A DNA stretch of 64,000 bases from assembly GCA_035532935.1 (NCBI GenBank), contig DATKQE010000008.1:1-64000 (forward strand). Direction: 5' to 3'. Both the position numbers and the translations under genes were made by a program. The stretch comes from DATJLY01 sp035532935 (GTDB lineage Bacteria > Pseudomonadota > Alphaproteobacteria > ATCC43930 > CGMCC-115725). The stretch's first letter is position 1. Each line of letters begins with the position of its first letter. The notes under the pieces were generated by a model, which was given only the letters and a program-made list of their open reading frames with translations, searched no databases and was not told where the DNA came from. Below, piece after piece: positions 1-10,667 of the stretch.

Positions 1-2298
<2,298 letters not shown>

Positions 2299-2302
<4 letters not shown>

Positions 2303-2661
2303 TGAAGCTGCCGGCGCTTCTGGGCGGGCCGGCGCCGAGTTTTTTGGTCCTGGCCGTGCTGTTCGGCGCCGCGGCGGCGCTGACGGGCCAAGCGCTGGCG
2401 CGCAATTGGCGGCCGGCGTGGCAGGTTCTGCCCTATGCACTGTTGCTGGCGGTGGGCGACCGCTTTCTGCTCTACGCGCTGTTCGGTGCCACGCTGCTCT
2501 CGGCGAACGGCTTGGCGGTCGCCGCCGTGGTCCTGGTCGGCGCCGGTGCCTGCGCCTATCGGTTGACCCAGGCGCGGCGCATGGTGCAGCAATATCCTTG
2601 GCTCTACGAGCGCGCCGGCTGGTTCGGGTGGCGCGACCGCGGCCGTGACGATCGTGCCTGA
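2299..2661 (+). CDS. DUF6867 family small membrane protein of the liv operon
   Basis: 120-aa integral membrane protein with about three hydrophobic segments. Its C-terminal motif 'RRMVQQYPWLYERAGWFGWRDR' is characteristic of the DUF6867 family, which I know from alphaproteobacterial liv operons. It overlaps livF by 4 nt. The function is unknown; its position between the ATPases and the binding protein suggests an accessory role in the transporter (inference). Confidence 0.8.
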
Positions 2662-2720
2662 CGTCGGGTATTGCCGATGATAGACTTCGTCCCGCTTTGC
2701 CATCCCGGAGCAAAACCGCC

Positions 2721-3839
2721 ATGACAACGCTGAGAACCGCGTTCGCCGCTGCCCTCCTTGTTTTCGCCTCGACCGCGCTCGCCGTGGCGCAGGACATCCC
2801 GGTCGGCGTGGTCGGGCCGATCACCGGCCAGGACGCCGCCTTCGGCGAGCAGATGAAACGTGGCGCCGACATGGCAGTGAAGGACATCAACGCCCAGGGC
2901 GGCGTTCTCGGCAAGAAAATCCACCTTCTCGTCGGCGACGATGCCTGCGATCCCAAGCAGGCCGTCGCCGTCGCCAACGAGATGGTGAACGATAACGTCG
3001 TCGCGGTGATCGGGCATTTCTGTTCGGGCGCGTCGATCCCGGCTTCGGCAGTCTATGCCGAGAATGGCATCCTGGAGATCACGCCGGCCTCGACCAACCC
3101 GCTCCTGACCGATGGCGCGGCCAAGAACGGCTGGAACAACATCTTCCGCACCTGCGGGCGCGACGACGCGCAAGGCCGCGTCGCCGGCGCTTATATCGTC
3201 AAGCACTTCAAGGGTCAGCCGGTCGCCATCGTCCAGGACAAGACTGCCTACGGCCAGGGCCTCGCCGACGAGACCAAGAAGGCGATGAATGCGGCCGGCA
3301 TGCACGAGGCGATGTACGAATCCGTCAACCAGGGCGACAAGGATTTTTCGGCGCTCATCAGCAAGATGAAGGAGAAGCATATCGTCGCCATCTATTACGG
3401 CGGCTATTTCACCGAGGCCGGGCTGCTGATCCGTCAGGCCAAGGAGCAGGGGTTGAAGGCGGTCCTGATGGGCGGCGACGCGCTCGCCAGCGAGGAATAC
3501 TGGAAGATTACCGGCGACACCGGCGAGAAGACGCTGATGACCTTTGCGCCCGATCCCCGGAAACTGCCGAGTGCGCAAAAGGCGGTCGCCGAATTCAAGG
3601 CGCAGGGCTTCGATCCCGAAGGCTATACGCTCTACACCTATGCCGCGTTGCAGGTCTTCGCCGACGCGGCCAACATGGCCAAATCGACCAAGGTCGACGA
3701 TCTCGCCAGGACCATGCGGGGCAACCGGTTCGACACTGTCATCGGCTCGATCGGCTTCGACCGGAAAGGCGACGTCGAGGGCCCCGATTACGTCGTCTAT
3801 GTCTGGAGCGCCGGCAAGTACCGCGAAATCAAGGGGTAG
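2721..3839 (+). CDS. Branched-chain amino acid ABC periplasmic binding protein
   Basis: 372-aa LivJ/LivK-type solute-binding protein (peripla_BP_6). The signal peptide ends near 'LAVAQD'. The mature part starts 'IPVGVVGPITGQDAAFGEQMKRGADMAVKDIN', the classic type I binding-protein opening, and contains 'GHFCSGASIPASAVYAENG'. The ATG at 2721 was chosen over an upstream in-frame ATG at 2697 because it gives a clean signal peptide and has a GGAG at 2706-2709. It is the last gene of the operon. Confidence 0.93.
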   Translation: MTTLRTAFAAALLVFASTALAVAQDIPVGVVGPITGQDAAFGEQMKRGADMAVKDINAQGGVLGKKIHLLVGDDACDPKQAVAVANEMVNDNVVAVIGHFCSGASIPASAVYAENGILEITPASTNPLLTDGAAKNGWNNIFRTCGRDDAQGRVAGAYIVKHFKGQPVAIVQDKTAYGQGLADETKKAMNAAGMHEAMYESVNQGDKDFSALISKMKEKHIVAIYYGGYFTEAGLLIRQAKEQGLKAVLMGGDALASEEYWKITGDTGEKTLMTFAPDPRKLPSAQKAVAEFKAQGFDPEGYTLYTYAALQVFADAANMAKSTKVDDLARTMRGNRFDTVIGSIGFDRKGDVEGPDYVVYVWSAGKYREIKG

Positions 3840-3854
3840 GGTGCCGAGGCGCGG

Positions 3855-4313
3855 CTATTTCCTGGCGCCATTCGATCCGCGTTTGAGGTCCTTGCGGCCG
3901 GCGCTGCGGCCCAATCCGATCTTCTTGGCGAAGCTCGAGCGCTCCTCGGCGTAATTCGGGGCGACCATGGGATAGTCAGCCGGAAGGCCCCATTTCTGCC
4001 GGTACTGGTCGGGAGTAAGGTTGTAGGTCGAGCGCAAATGCCGCTTCAGCATCTTGAGCCGCTTGCCGTCCTCGAGGCAGACGAGGAATTCGGGCTGGAT
4101 CGATTTGCGCACCGGTACGGCGGGCTTCGATGTCGCCCCGAGGCTCACGCCGCCTCCATGGTCGAGGGTACGCAGCGAGCGGTAGACCGAATTGATGATT
4201 TCCGCGATCTGCGCGTTCGGCAGCGCGTTGTTGCGGAGATAGGCCGCGACCACGTCGGTGGTGAGGCGCAAAAAGGCCGGCGCGGCCGCCTTGTTTGGTA
4301 CAGGCTCGGTCAT
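3855..4313 (-). CDS. MucR/Ros-family zinc-finger transcriptional regulator
   Basis: 152-aa DNA-binding regulator. The centre carries the Ros/MucR finger core 'CLEDGKRLKMLKRHL', with the second histidine region and 'YNLTPDQYRQKWGLPADYPMVAPNYAEER' following, as in Caulobacter MucR1/2 and rhizobial MucR. The ORF is open to 4376. The ATG at 4313 was preferred because an AGGAG lies upstream and a promoter-like TTGACA element (4371-4376, minus strand) falls inside the longer version. Such proteins bind AT-rich DNA and often repress their own gene. Confidence 0.9.
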   Translation of the reverse strand: MTEPVPNKAAAPAFLRLTTDVVAAYLRNNALPNAQIAEIINSVYRSLRTLDHGGGVSLGATSKPAVPVRKSIQPEFLVCLEDGKRLKMLKRHLRSTYNLTPDQYRQKWGLPADYPMVAPNYAEERSSFAKKIGLGRSAGRKDLKRGSNGARK

Positions 4314-4610
4314 GGCGGCGCTTGCTTTCTCCTGTGATAGGCGCGATATAGTCGCAAGCAGCGCGAGTTGTGTCAATCAAAACCGGCGCGAATCATAATA
4401 TTCGATAAAAGTCGACCGAACTTGGTAAATGAATATCTAGATTAACCAAGTCTAAGGCCAGGGGGGTGCAGGATTTGGTGTCGCCTTTCATTGCGGGCGA
4501 TCGACGTGGCAGCGAAATGCAGCCGGGCGCGACGCGATGGATGGTAGGCGGCTGGCGACGGCCATCGAAATCCGGTAGACTCGCGGTGCGATCCTGCCGA
4601 AGCTCGGTCC
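4314..4610. promoter_or_regulatory. Divergent mucR/rpiB regulatory region
   Basis: This 297-bp region has no gene. On the minus strand, TTGACA (4371-4376) is followed after 18 nt by ACTATA (4347-4352), a plausible sigma-70 promoter for mucR. Further upstream an unusually AT-rich tract (about 4390-4450) contains the inverted repeat CTTGGT (4421-4426) / ACCAAG (4445-4450). AT-rich tracts of this kind are the usual targets of Ros/MucR proteins, so autoregulation is a reasonable inference. Confidence 0.5.
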
Positions 4611-5042
4611 ATGCCCGAATGTATTGCCGTCGCCGCGGATCATGGCGGCTATGACCTCAAGGTCACCCTCGTCGGCGAACTCGATGCTTTGGGCTACGAG
4701 GTCTTGGATCTCGGCACCGAGGGACCCGCGGCGGTCGATTATCCCGATCTCGCCCGGGCGCTGGCGGGCGCCGTTGCCGGGGGCGCGGCGCGGCGCGGCA
4801 TCCTGGTCTGCGGCAGCGGCATCGGCATGTCGATTGCCGCCAACCGCCACCCCGCCATTCGCGCCGCGCTTTGCCACGACGGCTTGACCGCCCGGCTGGC
4901 GCGGCAGCATAACGACGCCAATGTGCTGGTGCTGGGCGGGCGGCTCGTGGGTCCCGAGCTCGCCAAGGATTGTCTCAGAATTTTCCTCTCGACCGAATTC
5001 GAGGGCGGGCGCCACGCCCGCCGCATTGCCAAATTGTCCTGA
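4611..5042 (+). CDS. rpiB: Ribose 5-phosphate isomerase B
   Basis: 143-aa cytosolic sugar isomerase (RpiB/LacAB family) interconverting ribose 5-phosphate and ribulose 5-phosphate. N-terminal 'AVAADHGGYDLK' binds phosphate. The active-site segment 'ILVCGSGIGMSIAANR' carries the catalytic cysteine, and 'RHPAIRAALCHD' follows. Family length is about 140-150 aa. It lies just upstream of glyA (17-nt gap), a common alphaproteobacterial pairing. Confidence 0.93.
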   Translation: MPECIAVAADHGGYDLKVTLVGELDALGYEVLDLGTEGPAAVDYPDLARALAGAVAGGAARRGILVCGSGIGMSIAANRHPAIRAALCHDGLTARLARQHNDANVLVLGGRLVGPELAKDCLRIFLSTEFEGGRHARRIAKLS

Positions 5043-5059
5043 TCGCAAGGCTTTTCACC

Positions 5060-6361
5060 ATGCCCTCCCCCCGCGCCGCCGCGCTTCCGCCCAACAGCTT
5101 CTTTACCGCCGGGCTGAGCGAGAGCGATCCCGAGATCGCCGCTGCCATCACCGGTGAACTGAAGCGCCAGCAGGATCAGATCGAGCTGATCGCCTCCGAG
5201 AACTACGCCTCGCGCGCCGTGCTTGAGGCGCAAGGCTCGGTGCTTACCAACAAATACGCCGAGGGCTATCCGGGACGGCGCTATTACGGTGGCTGCGAGC
5301 ATGTCGACGTGGCCGAGCTACTCGCGATCGACCGGGCGAAGCGCCTGTTCGACTGCGCCTTCGCCAATGTTCAGCCGCATTCGGGCTCGCAGGCGAACCA
5401 GGCGGTGATGCTGGCGCTGCTGCAGCCGCGCGACACCGTTCTCGGCATGTCGCTCGCCGCGGGCGGCCATCTCACCCACGGCGCCGCGCCGAACCTGTCC
5501 GGCAAGTGGTTCCGCGCGGTACAATACGGCGTGCGGCGTGGGGACGGGCGCATCGACGAGGACGAGGTCGAGCGGCTCGCCCATGCCGAGCGGCCCAAAC
5601 TCATCATCGCCGGCGGCTCGGCCTATCCGCGCATCATCGACTTCGCCCGCTTCCGCCGCATTGCCGACGCGGTCGGCGCCTTTCTCATGGTGGACATGGC
5701 GCATTTCGCCGGGCTCGTGGCCGCCGGCGTGCATCCGAGCCCACTGCCGCATGCCCATGTCGTCACCACGACGACGCACAAGACCATGCGCGGACCCCGC
5801 GGCGGCATGATCCTCGCGAACGACGAGGACATCGGCAAACGCATCAACAGCGCCGTGTTTCCCGGGCTCCAGGGCGGTCCGCTGATGCATGTCATCGCCG
5901 CCAAGGCGGTCATGCTCCGCGAAGCCTTGCAACCGGAATTCCGCAACTATTCGCGGCAAGTCGTCGACAATGCCAAGACGCTGGCGACGCGGCTCGGCGA
6001 GCGCGGCTTCGACATCGTCTCGGGGGGTACCGACACCCATCTCCTGCTCGTCGATCTGCGGTCGCACAAGCTCACCGGCAAGGATGCGGAGGCGTCGCTC
6101 GAACGTGCCGGCATCACCTGCAACAAGAACGGCGTTCCGTTCGACCCGGAAAGGCCGACCGTCACCTCGGGCATTCGTCTCGGCAGCCCGGCGGCGACGA
6201 CCCGCGGCTTCGGCCAGGGCGAATTCTGCCAGCTCGGCGACATGATCGCCGAGACGCTCGAGGGGTTGGCGCGCAACGGCGCCGCGGGCAATGGCACGGT
6301 CGAAGCCGAGGTGCGGGGCAAGGCGGCACAGCTCTGCGCCCGTTTCCCGGTCTATCCATGA
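5060..6361 (+). CDS. glyA: Serine hydroxymethyltransferase
   Basis: 433-aa PLP enzyme converting serine and tetrahydrofolate to glycine and methylene-THF. It has 'QIELIASENYASRAVLEAQGSVLTNKYAEGYPGRRYYGG' near the N-terminus and the PLP-lysine motif 'TTTTHKTMRGPRGGMIL' around residue 240. The ATG at 5060 gives the family's normal N-terminus; the frame is open further upstream but those residues are not family-like. It is followed by nrdR and the riboflavin genes. Confidence 0.96.
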   Translation: MPSPRAAALPPNSFFTAGLSESDPEIAAAITGELKRQQDQIELIASENYASRAVLEAQGSVLTNKYAEGYPGRRYYGGCEHVDVAELLAIDRAKRLFDCAFANVQPHSGSQANQAVMLALLQPRDTVLGMSLAAGGHLTHGAAPNLSGKWFRAVQYGVRRGDGRIDEDEVERLAHAERPKLIIAGGSAYPRIIDFARFRRIADAVGAFLMVDMAHFAGLVAAGVHPSPLPHAHVVTTTTHKTMRGPRGGMILANDEDIGKRINSAVFPGLQGGPLMHVIAAKAVMLREALQPEFRNYSRQVVDNAKTLATRLGERGFDIVSGGTDTHLLLVDLRSHKLTGKDAEASLERAGITCNKNGVPFDPERPTVTSGIRLGSPAATTRGFGQGEFCQLGDMIAETLEGLARNGAAGNGTVEAEVRGKAAQLCARFPVYP

Positions 6362-6403
6362 TGCCCGACCGGGCCTGATCATCGCGGGGAGGGGAGGGAG
6401 CCG

Positions 6404-6868
6404 ATGCGCTGTCCGTTCTGCGGCTGCGAAGATACCCAGGTCAAGGACTCGCGGCCGACCGACGATCGCGGTGCGATTCGCCGCCGCCGGCAGTGTCCCA
6501 ATTGCGCCGCGCGATTCACCACCTTCGAGCGGGTTCAGTTGCGCGAGCTGACGGTCATCAAGAAGAACGGCCAGCGCGAGCCCTTCGACCGCGACAAGCT
6601 GGCGCGCTCCATTCGCATCTCGCTGCGCAAGCGCCCGGTCGAGCCGGAGCGGATCGAACGCGTCATCAACTCGATCGTGCGCCAGCTCGAGAGCTCGGGC
6701 GAGACCGACATCCCGAGCGACATGATCGGCGAGTTGGTGATGGAGTCGCTGGCGACGCTCGATCAGGTCGCCTATGTCCGCTTCGCCTCGGTCTATCGCA
6801 ATTTCCGCGAGGCCAAGGATTTCGGCGAGTTCATCGGGCGGATCGGCGCCAACGTCGAGAGCGACTGA
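6404..6868 (+). CDS. nrdR: NrdR, ribonucleotide reductase repressor
   Basis: 154-aa regulator. It has an N-terminal zinc ribbon with two CxxC pairs ('CPFCGC' and 'CPNCAARFTTFER') and then an ATP-cone that starts near 'LTVIKKNGQREPFDRDKL'. It represses nrd genes in response to dATP/ATP. A strong purine-rich ribosome-binding region (GGGGAGGGGAGGGAG, 6386-6400) precedes the ATG. Downstream ribD begins 7 nt after the stop. Confidence 0.96.
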   Translation: MRCPFCGCEDTQVKDSRPTDDRGAIRRRRQCPNCAARFTTFERVQLRELTVIKKNGQREPFDRDKLARSIRISLRKRPVEPERIERVINSIVRQLESSGETDIPSDMIGELVMESLATLDQVAYVRFASVYRNFREAKDFGEFIGRIGANVESD

Positions 6869-6875
6869 GCATCCG

Positions 6876-7973
6876 GTGAACGATCTCGCACATATGCGGG
6901 TGGCGCTGGGGTTGGCGCGGCGCGGGCTCGGCACGGTCTGGCCCAATCCTGCCGTCGGCTGCGTCCTCGTGCGTGAGGGCGCGATCGTCGGGCGCGGCTG
7001 GACTCAGCCCGGCGGGCGGCCGCATGGCGAGACCGAGGCGTTGAGCCGCGCTGGCGCCGGCGCCCGGGGGGCGGCTGCCTTCGTCACCCTCGAACCGTGC
7101 TGCCATTGGGGACGCACGCCGCCCTGTACCGAAGCGCTCGCCGCTGCGGGCGTCGCCCGCGTCGTCGTGGCGATCGCCGATCCCGATCCGCGTGTCTCCG
7201 GCAAGGGCGTGGCCGCGCTCCGTGCCGCCGGGATCGCGGTCGAGATCGGTCTCTGCGCCGCGGAGGCGTCCGCGGTCAATGCCGGCTTCCTGTTGCGTCT
7301 GCGCGCGGGGCGGCCGCTCGTCACATTGAAGCTCGCCACCACGCTCGACGGCCGGATCGCCACCGTCGGCGGCGAAAGCCGTTGGATCACCGGTCCCGCT
7401 TCCCGGGCCCGCGCCCATCTGCTGCGCGCCACCCACGACGCGGTCATGGTGGGCGCCAACACGCTGCGGGCCGACGATCCGGAGCTCACCTGCCGGCTCG
7501 AGGGGCTCGAGGATCGCTCGCCGGTGCGGGTCGTCATCGATGGCGGATTGCGCGCGCCCTTGACCGCACGGCTCGTCGTCACGGCACAGGACGTGCCGAC
7601 CTGGTTCATCGTGCGCGCAAGCGCCGACGCCGCGCGGCGCCGCGCCTTTGCCGACCAGGGCGTCGAGTTGATCGAGGTGGCAGCGGACGACGCTGGCGAA
7701 ATCGATCTCGGCGGCGCGCTCGCGGCGCTCGGGCAGCGCGGACTGACGCGGCTCTTGGTCGAGGGCGGCGGCCGCCTGGCAGCGGCGCTCCTTGCCGCCG
7801 ACCTGGTCGATCGCATCGCCTGGTTCCGCGCGCCCTCGATCATCGGCGGCGACGGAACGGCGGCGGTGGCGGCCTTCGGCGTCGCCGCTCTTGCCGCCGC
7901 TCCCCGTTTCGAGCGCCTGTCGATCGAGGCGGTCGGCGAGGATGTGCTGGAAACATTGGGGCGCGCGGCCTAG
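6876..7973 (+). CDS. ribD: RibD, bifunctional riboflavin deaminase/reductase
   Basis: 365-aa enzyme. The N-terminal cytidine-deaminase-like domain has 'PNPAVGCVLV', the zinc histidine in 'HGETEAL' and 'EPCCHWGRTPPCTEAL'. The C-terminal reductase domain has 'LKLATTLDGRIA', 'SRWITG' and 'VEGGGRLAAALL'. It carries out the second and third steps of riboflavin synthesis. The GTG at 6876 was chosen because it gives the usual short lead before 'MRVALGLARRGLG'; an ATG at 6894 is the alternative. Confidence 0.94.
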   Translation: MNDLAHMRVALGLARRGLGTVWPNPAVGCVLVREGAIVGRGWTQPGGRPHGETEALSRAGAGARGAAAFVTLEPCCHWGRTPPCTEALAAAGVARVVVAIADPDPRVSGKGVAALRAAGIAVEIGLCAAEASAVNAGFLLRLRAGRPLVTLKLATTLDGRIATVGGESRWITGPASRARAHLLRATHDAVMVGANTLRADDPELTCRLEGLEDRSPVRVVIDGGLRAPLTARLVVTAQDVPTWFIVRASADAARRRAFADQGVELIEVAADDAGEIDLGGALAALGQRGLTRLLVEGGGRLAAALLAADLVDRIAWFRAPSIIGGDGTAAVAAFGVAALAAAPRFERLSIEAVGEDVLETLGRAA

Positions 7974-7986
7974 GTTACAGCCCATC

Positions 7987-8580
7987 ATGTTCACAGGCAT
8001 TGTCACCGATATCGGCGTGGTTCGCGCGGTCGTCCCTGGCGGCGACACAGGCTTCCACTTCGCCACCGCCTACGACACCGCGGAGATTGCGCTCGGCGCC
8101 TCGGTCGCGTGCGCCGGCGTCTGCCTCAGCGTCGTGGAGAAGGGCGAAGGCTGGTTCGGCGTCACCGCGTCCGCCGAGACGTTGGCGCGCACCACGCTCG
8201 GCGACTGGCGGGTCGGGACCCGGGTCAATCTCGAACGCGCCATCAAGAGCGGCGATGAGATGGGCGGACATATCGTCACTGGCCATGTCGATGCCGTGGC
8301 GCAGATCGTCGAACGCCGCGCGGAGGGGGATTCCGCGCGCTTCATGTTCGAGGTACCGCCGGGGTACGAGGTTGCTCTCGCGAGCAAGGGCTCGGTCGCG
8401 CTCGACGGCGTCTCGCTGACCGTCAACGAGGTCGTCGGCCGGCGCTTCGGTGTCAACATCATTCCCCACACCCAGGCGAAGACGACGTTTGGCACGGCCG
8501 CGGTCGGCGATCGAGTCAATCTCGAGATCGACGTCATCGCCCGCTACATTGCGCGCATCTTGGGAAGGACGTTGGCATGA
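7987..8580 (+). CDS. ribE: Riboflavin synthase, alpha subunit
   Basis: 197-aa enzyme that dismutates two lumazines to riboflavin. It has two homologous lumazine-binding barrels: the first begins 'MFTGIVTDIGVV', the second 'GHIVTGHVDAVAQI' about 100 residues later. 'DGVSLTVNEV' is the other family hallmark. The stop codon overlaps the ribB start (ATGA). Confidence 0.95.
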   Translation: MFTGIVTDIGVVRAVVPGGDTGFHFATAYDTAEIALGASVACAGVCLSVVEKGEGWFGVTASAETLARTTLGDWRVGTRVNLERAIKSGDEMGGHIVTGHVDAVAQIVERRAEGDSARFMFEVPPGYEVALASKGSVALDGVSLTVNEVVGRRFGVNIIPHTQAKTTFGTAAVGDRVNLEIDVIARYIARILGRTLA

Positions 8581-9689
8581 GCTTCATGGAGGTCACGTCG
8601 CCGATCGAGGAGATCATCGACGAGGCGCGCAACGGTCGGATGTTCATCCTGGTCGACGACGAGGACCGCGAGAACGAAGGCGACCTCGTCATCCCGGCGC
8701 AGATGGCGACGCCGGCGGCGATCAACTTCATGGCGAAATACGGCCGCGGCCTCATCTGCCTCGCGCTCACGCGCCAGCGCTGCGACGAATTGCATCTGCC
8801 GATGATGACGCAGCACAACGCCTCGCGCCACCAGACCGCATTCACCGTGTCGATCGAGGCGCGCGACGGCATCACCACCGGCATTTCGGCGCCGGACCGC
8901 GCCCGCACCGTCGCGGTCGCGATCGATCCGACCAAGAATTTCGAGCACATCGTCACGCCCGGCCACGTCTTCCCGCTGATGGCGCGCGATGGTGGGGTGC
9001 TGGTGCGGACGGGACATACCGAGGCGGCGGTCGACCTTGCCCGGCTCGCCGGCCTCAATCCCTCCGGCGTGATCTGCGAGATCATGAACGACGACGGCAC
9101 TATGGCGCGCCGGCCCGAACTCGTCGCCTTCGCCCAGCTCCACGGGATCAAGATCGCCACCATCGCCGATCTCATCGCCTATCGCCGGCGCCACGACCGT
9201 ATCGTCGAGCGCATCATCGAGGCGCCGTTCTGGAGTGACTTCGGCGGCGAATGGCGGATGTTCGTCTTCGCCAACCGCGTCGCCTATGCCGAGCACATCG
9301 CGCTCGTCAAAGGCGACATTTCCACTCCCGAGGCGGTGCTGGTGCGCATGCACGCGGTCAATGTCCTCGACGATGCGCTGGCGAATGCGAAAAGCGGGCG
9401 CGGCGATCTGCTGCGCCGGGCGATGACCATGATCGCGGGCGAAGGCCGTGGCGTCGTCGTGCTCCTGCGCGAGGTGGCCTCGTCGGCCGTGTCGGAACGG
9501 GTGCGCGGCTTCCTCGAGACTGGCCTGCCGCAACGCGAATTGCGCGACTACGGTATCGGTGCGCAGATCCTGATCGATCTCGGGGTCCGCGACATGGTGC
9601 TGCTGTCGAACGTGCCGCGCACCATCGTCGGGCTCGACGGGTATGGCCTCCACGTCGTCGGGCGCAAGCCCATCCCTTCGGGAGCATGA
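8577..9689 (+). CDS. ribB: DHBP synthase RibB with degenerate GTP cyclohydrolase II domain
   Basis: 370 aa. The N-terminal ~210 residues are 3,4-dihydroxy-2-butanone 4-phosphate synthase: acidic motif 'VDDEDRENEGDLV', then 'TAFTVSIEA' and 'GITTGISAPDRA'. The C-terminal ~150 residues align in layout with RibA, but the zinc cysteines and the 'EGRGIGL' motif are absent (here 'VRMHAVNVLDDAL' and 'GEGRGVVVLLREV'), so GTP cyclohydrolase activity is not expected. RibB fusions with an inactive RibA-like domain are known in alphaproteobacteria. A separate ribA should exist elsewhere in the genome. Confidence 0.92.
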   Translation: MSFMEVTSPIEEIIDEARNGRMFILVDDEDRENEGDLVIPAQMATPAAINFMAKYGRGLICLALTRQRCDELHLPMMTQHNASRHQTAFTVSIEARDGITTGISAPDRARTVAVAIDPTKNFEHIVTPGHVFPLMARDGGVLVRTGHTEAAVDLARLAGLNPSGVICEIMNDDGTMARRPELVAFAQLHGIKIATIADLIAYRRRHDRIVERIIEAPFWSDFGGEWRMFVFANRVAYAEHIALVKGDISTPEAVLVRMHAVNVLDDALANAKSGRGDLLRRAMTMIAGEGRGVVVLLREVASSAVSERVRGFLETGLPQRELRDYGIGAQILIDLGVRDMVLLSNVPRTIVGLDGYGLHVVGRKPIPSGA

Positions 9690-9693
9690 GACG

Positions 9694-10152
9694 ATGCCGG
9701 CGCCGCATCTCATGATCGTCGAGGCGCGCTATTACGAGCACATCTCGGACGCGTTGCTCAAGGGCGCGGTAGCCGCGATCGAGGCGGCGGGCGCGACCTG
9801 TGAGCGGTTCGGCGTGCCGGGCGCGTTCGAGATTCCCGCCGCAATCCGCTTCGCTGCGCTCGCTGCCGAGCGCGGCACGGGTCCGCGCTTCGACGGCTAT
9901 GTCGCGCTCGGCTGCGTCATCCGCGGCGAGACCTCGCATTACGAGCATGTCTGCCAGGAGAGCGCGCACGGCTTGCAGGATCTCGCGATCCGCCATGCGC
10001 TTGCGATCGGCTTCGGCATTCTCACGGTCGAGAACGAGGCCCAGGCGCTGGCGCGGGCGCTCGTCGACCGCCGCGACAAGGGCGGTGAGGCGACGCGCGC
10101 GTGCCTGGCCATGATCGCGCTCCAGCGCCGGTTCGGCCTCGCCACGCCATGA
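9694..10152 (+). CDS. ribH: Lumazine synthase
   Basis: 152-aa 6,7-dimethyl-8-ribityllumazine synthase. Motifs are 'VEARYYEHISDALLKGA', 'VPGAFEIPAAI' and 'ALGCVIRGETSHYEHVCQE', with the catalytic histidine in the last. The ATG at 9694 has a GGAG upstream at 9681-9684. The stop overlaps the nusB start (ATGA). Confidence 0.95.
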   Translation: MPAPHLMIVEARYYEHISDALLKGAVAAIEAAGATCERFGVPGAFEIPAAIRFAALAAERGTGPRFDGYVALGCVIRGETSHYEHVCQESAHGLQDLAIRHALAIGFGILTVENEAQALARALVDRRDKGGEATRACLAMIALQRRFGLATP

Positions 10153-10667
10153 CCGCGGTGGTGGGCACCTCGCGTCCAATTCCGGCCGGCCGCCGCCGCA
10201 CGGCCGCGCGCCTCGCCGCCGTGCAGGCGCTCTATCAACTCGAGCTTGCCGGTGCCTCCGTCGATAGCGTCATCAGCGAATTCGTCCATCACCGGCTCGG
10301 CCGCGATGGCGAGGGCGACGGCTTCGGCGATGCCGATCCGGGTTTCTTCGCGGCCCTCGTCCGCGGCGCCGCGGCGCGCCACGACGAACTCGACCGCCTG
10401 ATCGCCGCGGCGCTGACGCCCGAATGGCCGCTCGAGCGACTCGAATCCGTGCTGCGCGCCATTCTTCGCGCCGGCGCCTACGAGCTGCTTGCTTGCCCCG
10501 ACGTGCCGGTGCCGGTCGTCATCTCGGAATATCTCGACATCGGCCACGCCTTTTTCGGCGGCCGCGAGCCGGGGCTCGTCAACGGCGTGCTCGACCGGCT
10601 GGCGCGCACGCTGCGGTCGAATGCGGCGGCGGAGGGGGAGTACGATGGCGGCGCCGCATCTCGGTGA
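10149..10667 (+). CDS. nusB: Transcription antitermination factor NusB
   Basis: 172-aa all-helical RNA-binding protein of the rRNA antitermination complex. It has 'RRRTAARLAAVQALYQLELAG' near the N-terminus and the NusB hallmarks 'RAGAYELL' and 'VISEYLDIGHAFFGG', then 'GLVNGVLDRLA'. The start ATG overlaps the ribH stop. A ribH-nusB pair is widespread in bacteria. Confidence 0.94.
   Translation: MTAVVGTSRPIPAGRRRTAARLAAVQALYQLELAGASVDSVISEFVHHRLGRDGEGDGFGDADPGFFAALVRGAAARHDELDRLIAAALTPEWPLERLESVLRAILRAGAYELLACPDVPVPVVISEYLDIGHAFFGGREPGLVNGVLDRLARTLRSNAAAEGEYDGGAASR

Noticed and set aside
6362..8580. FMN riboswitch for the rib genes
   Set aside because: ribD follows nrdR after 7 nt and there is no leader long enough for the conserved RFN element.
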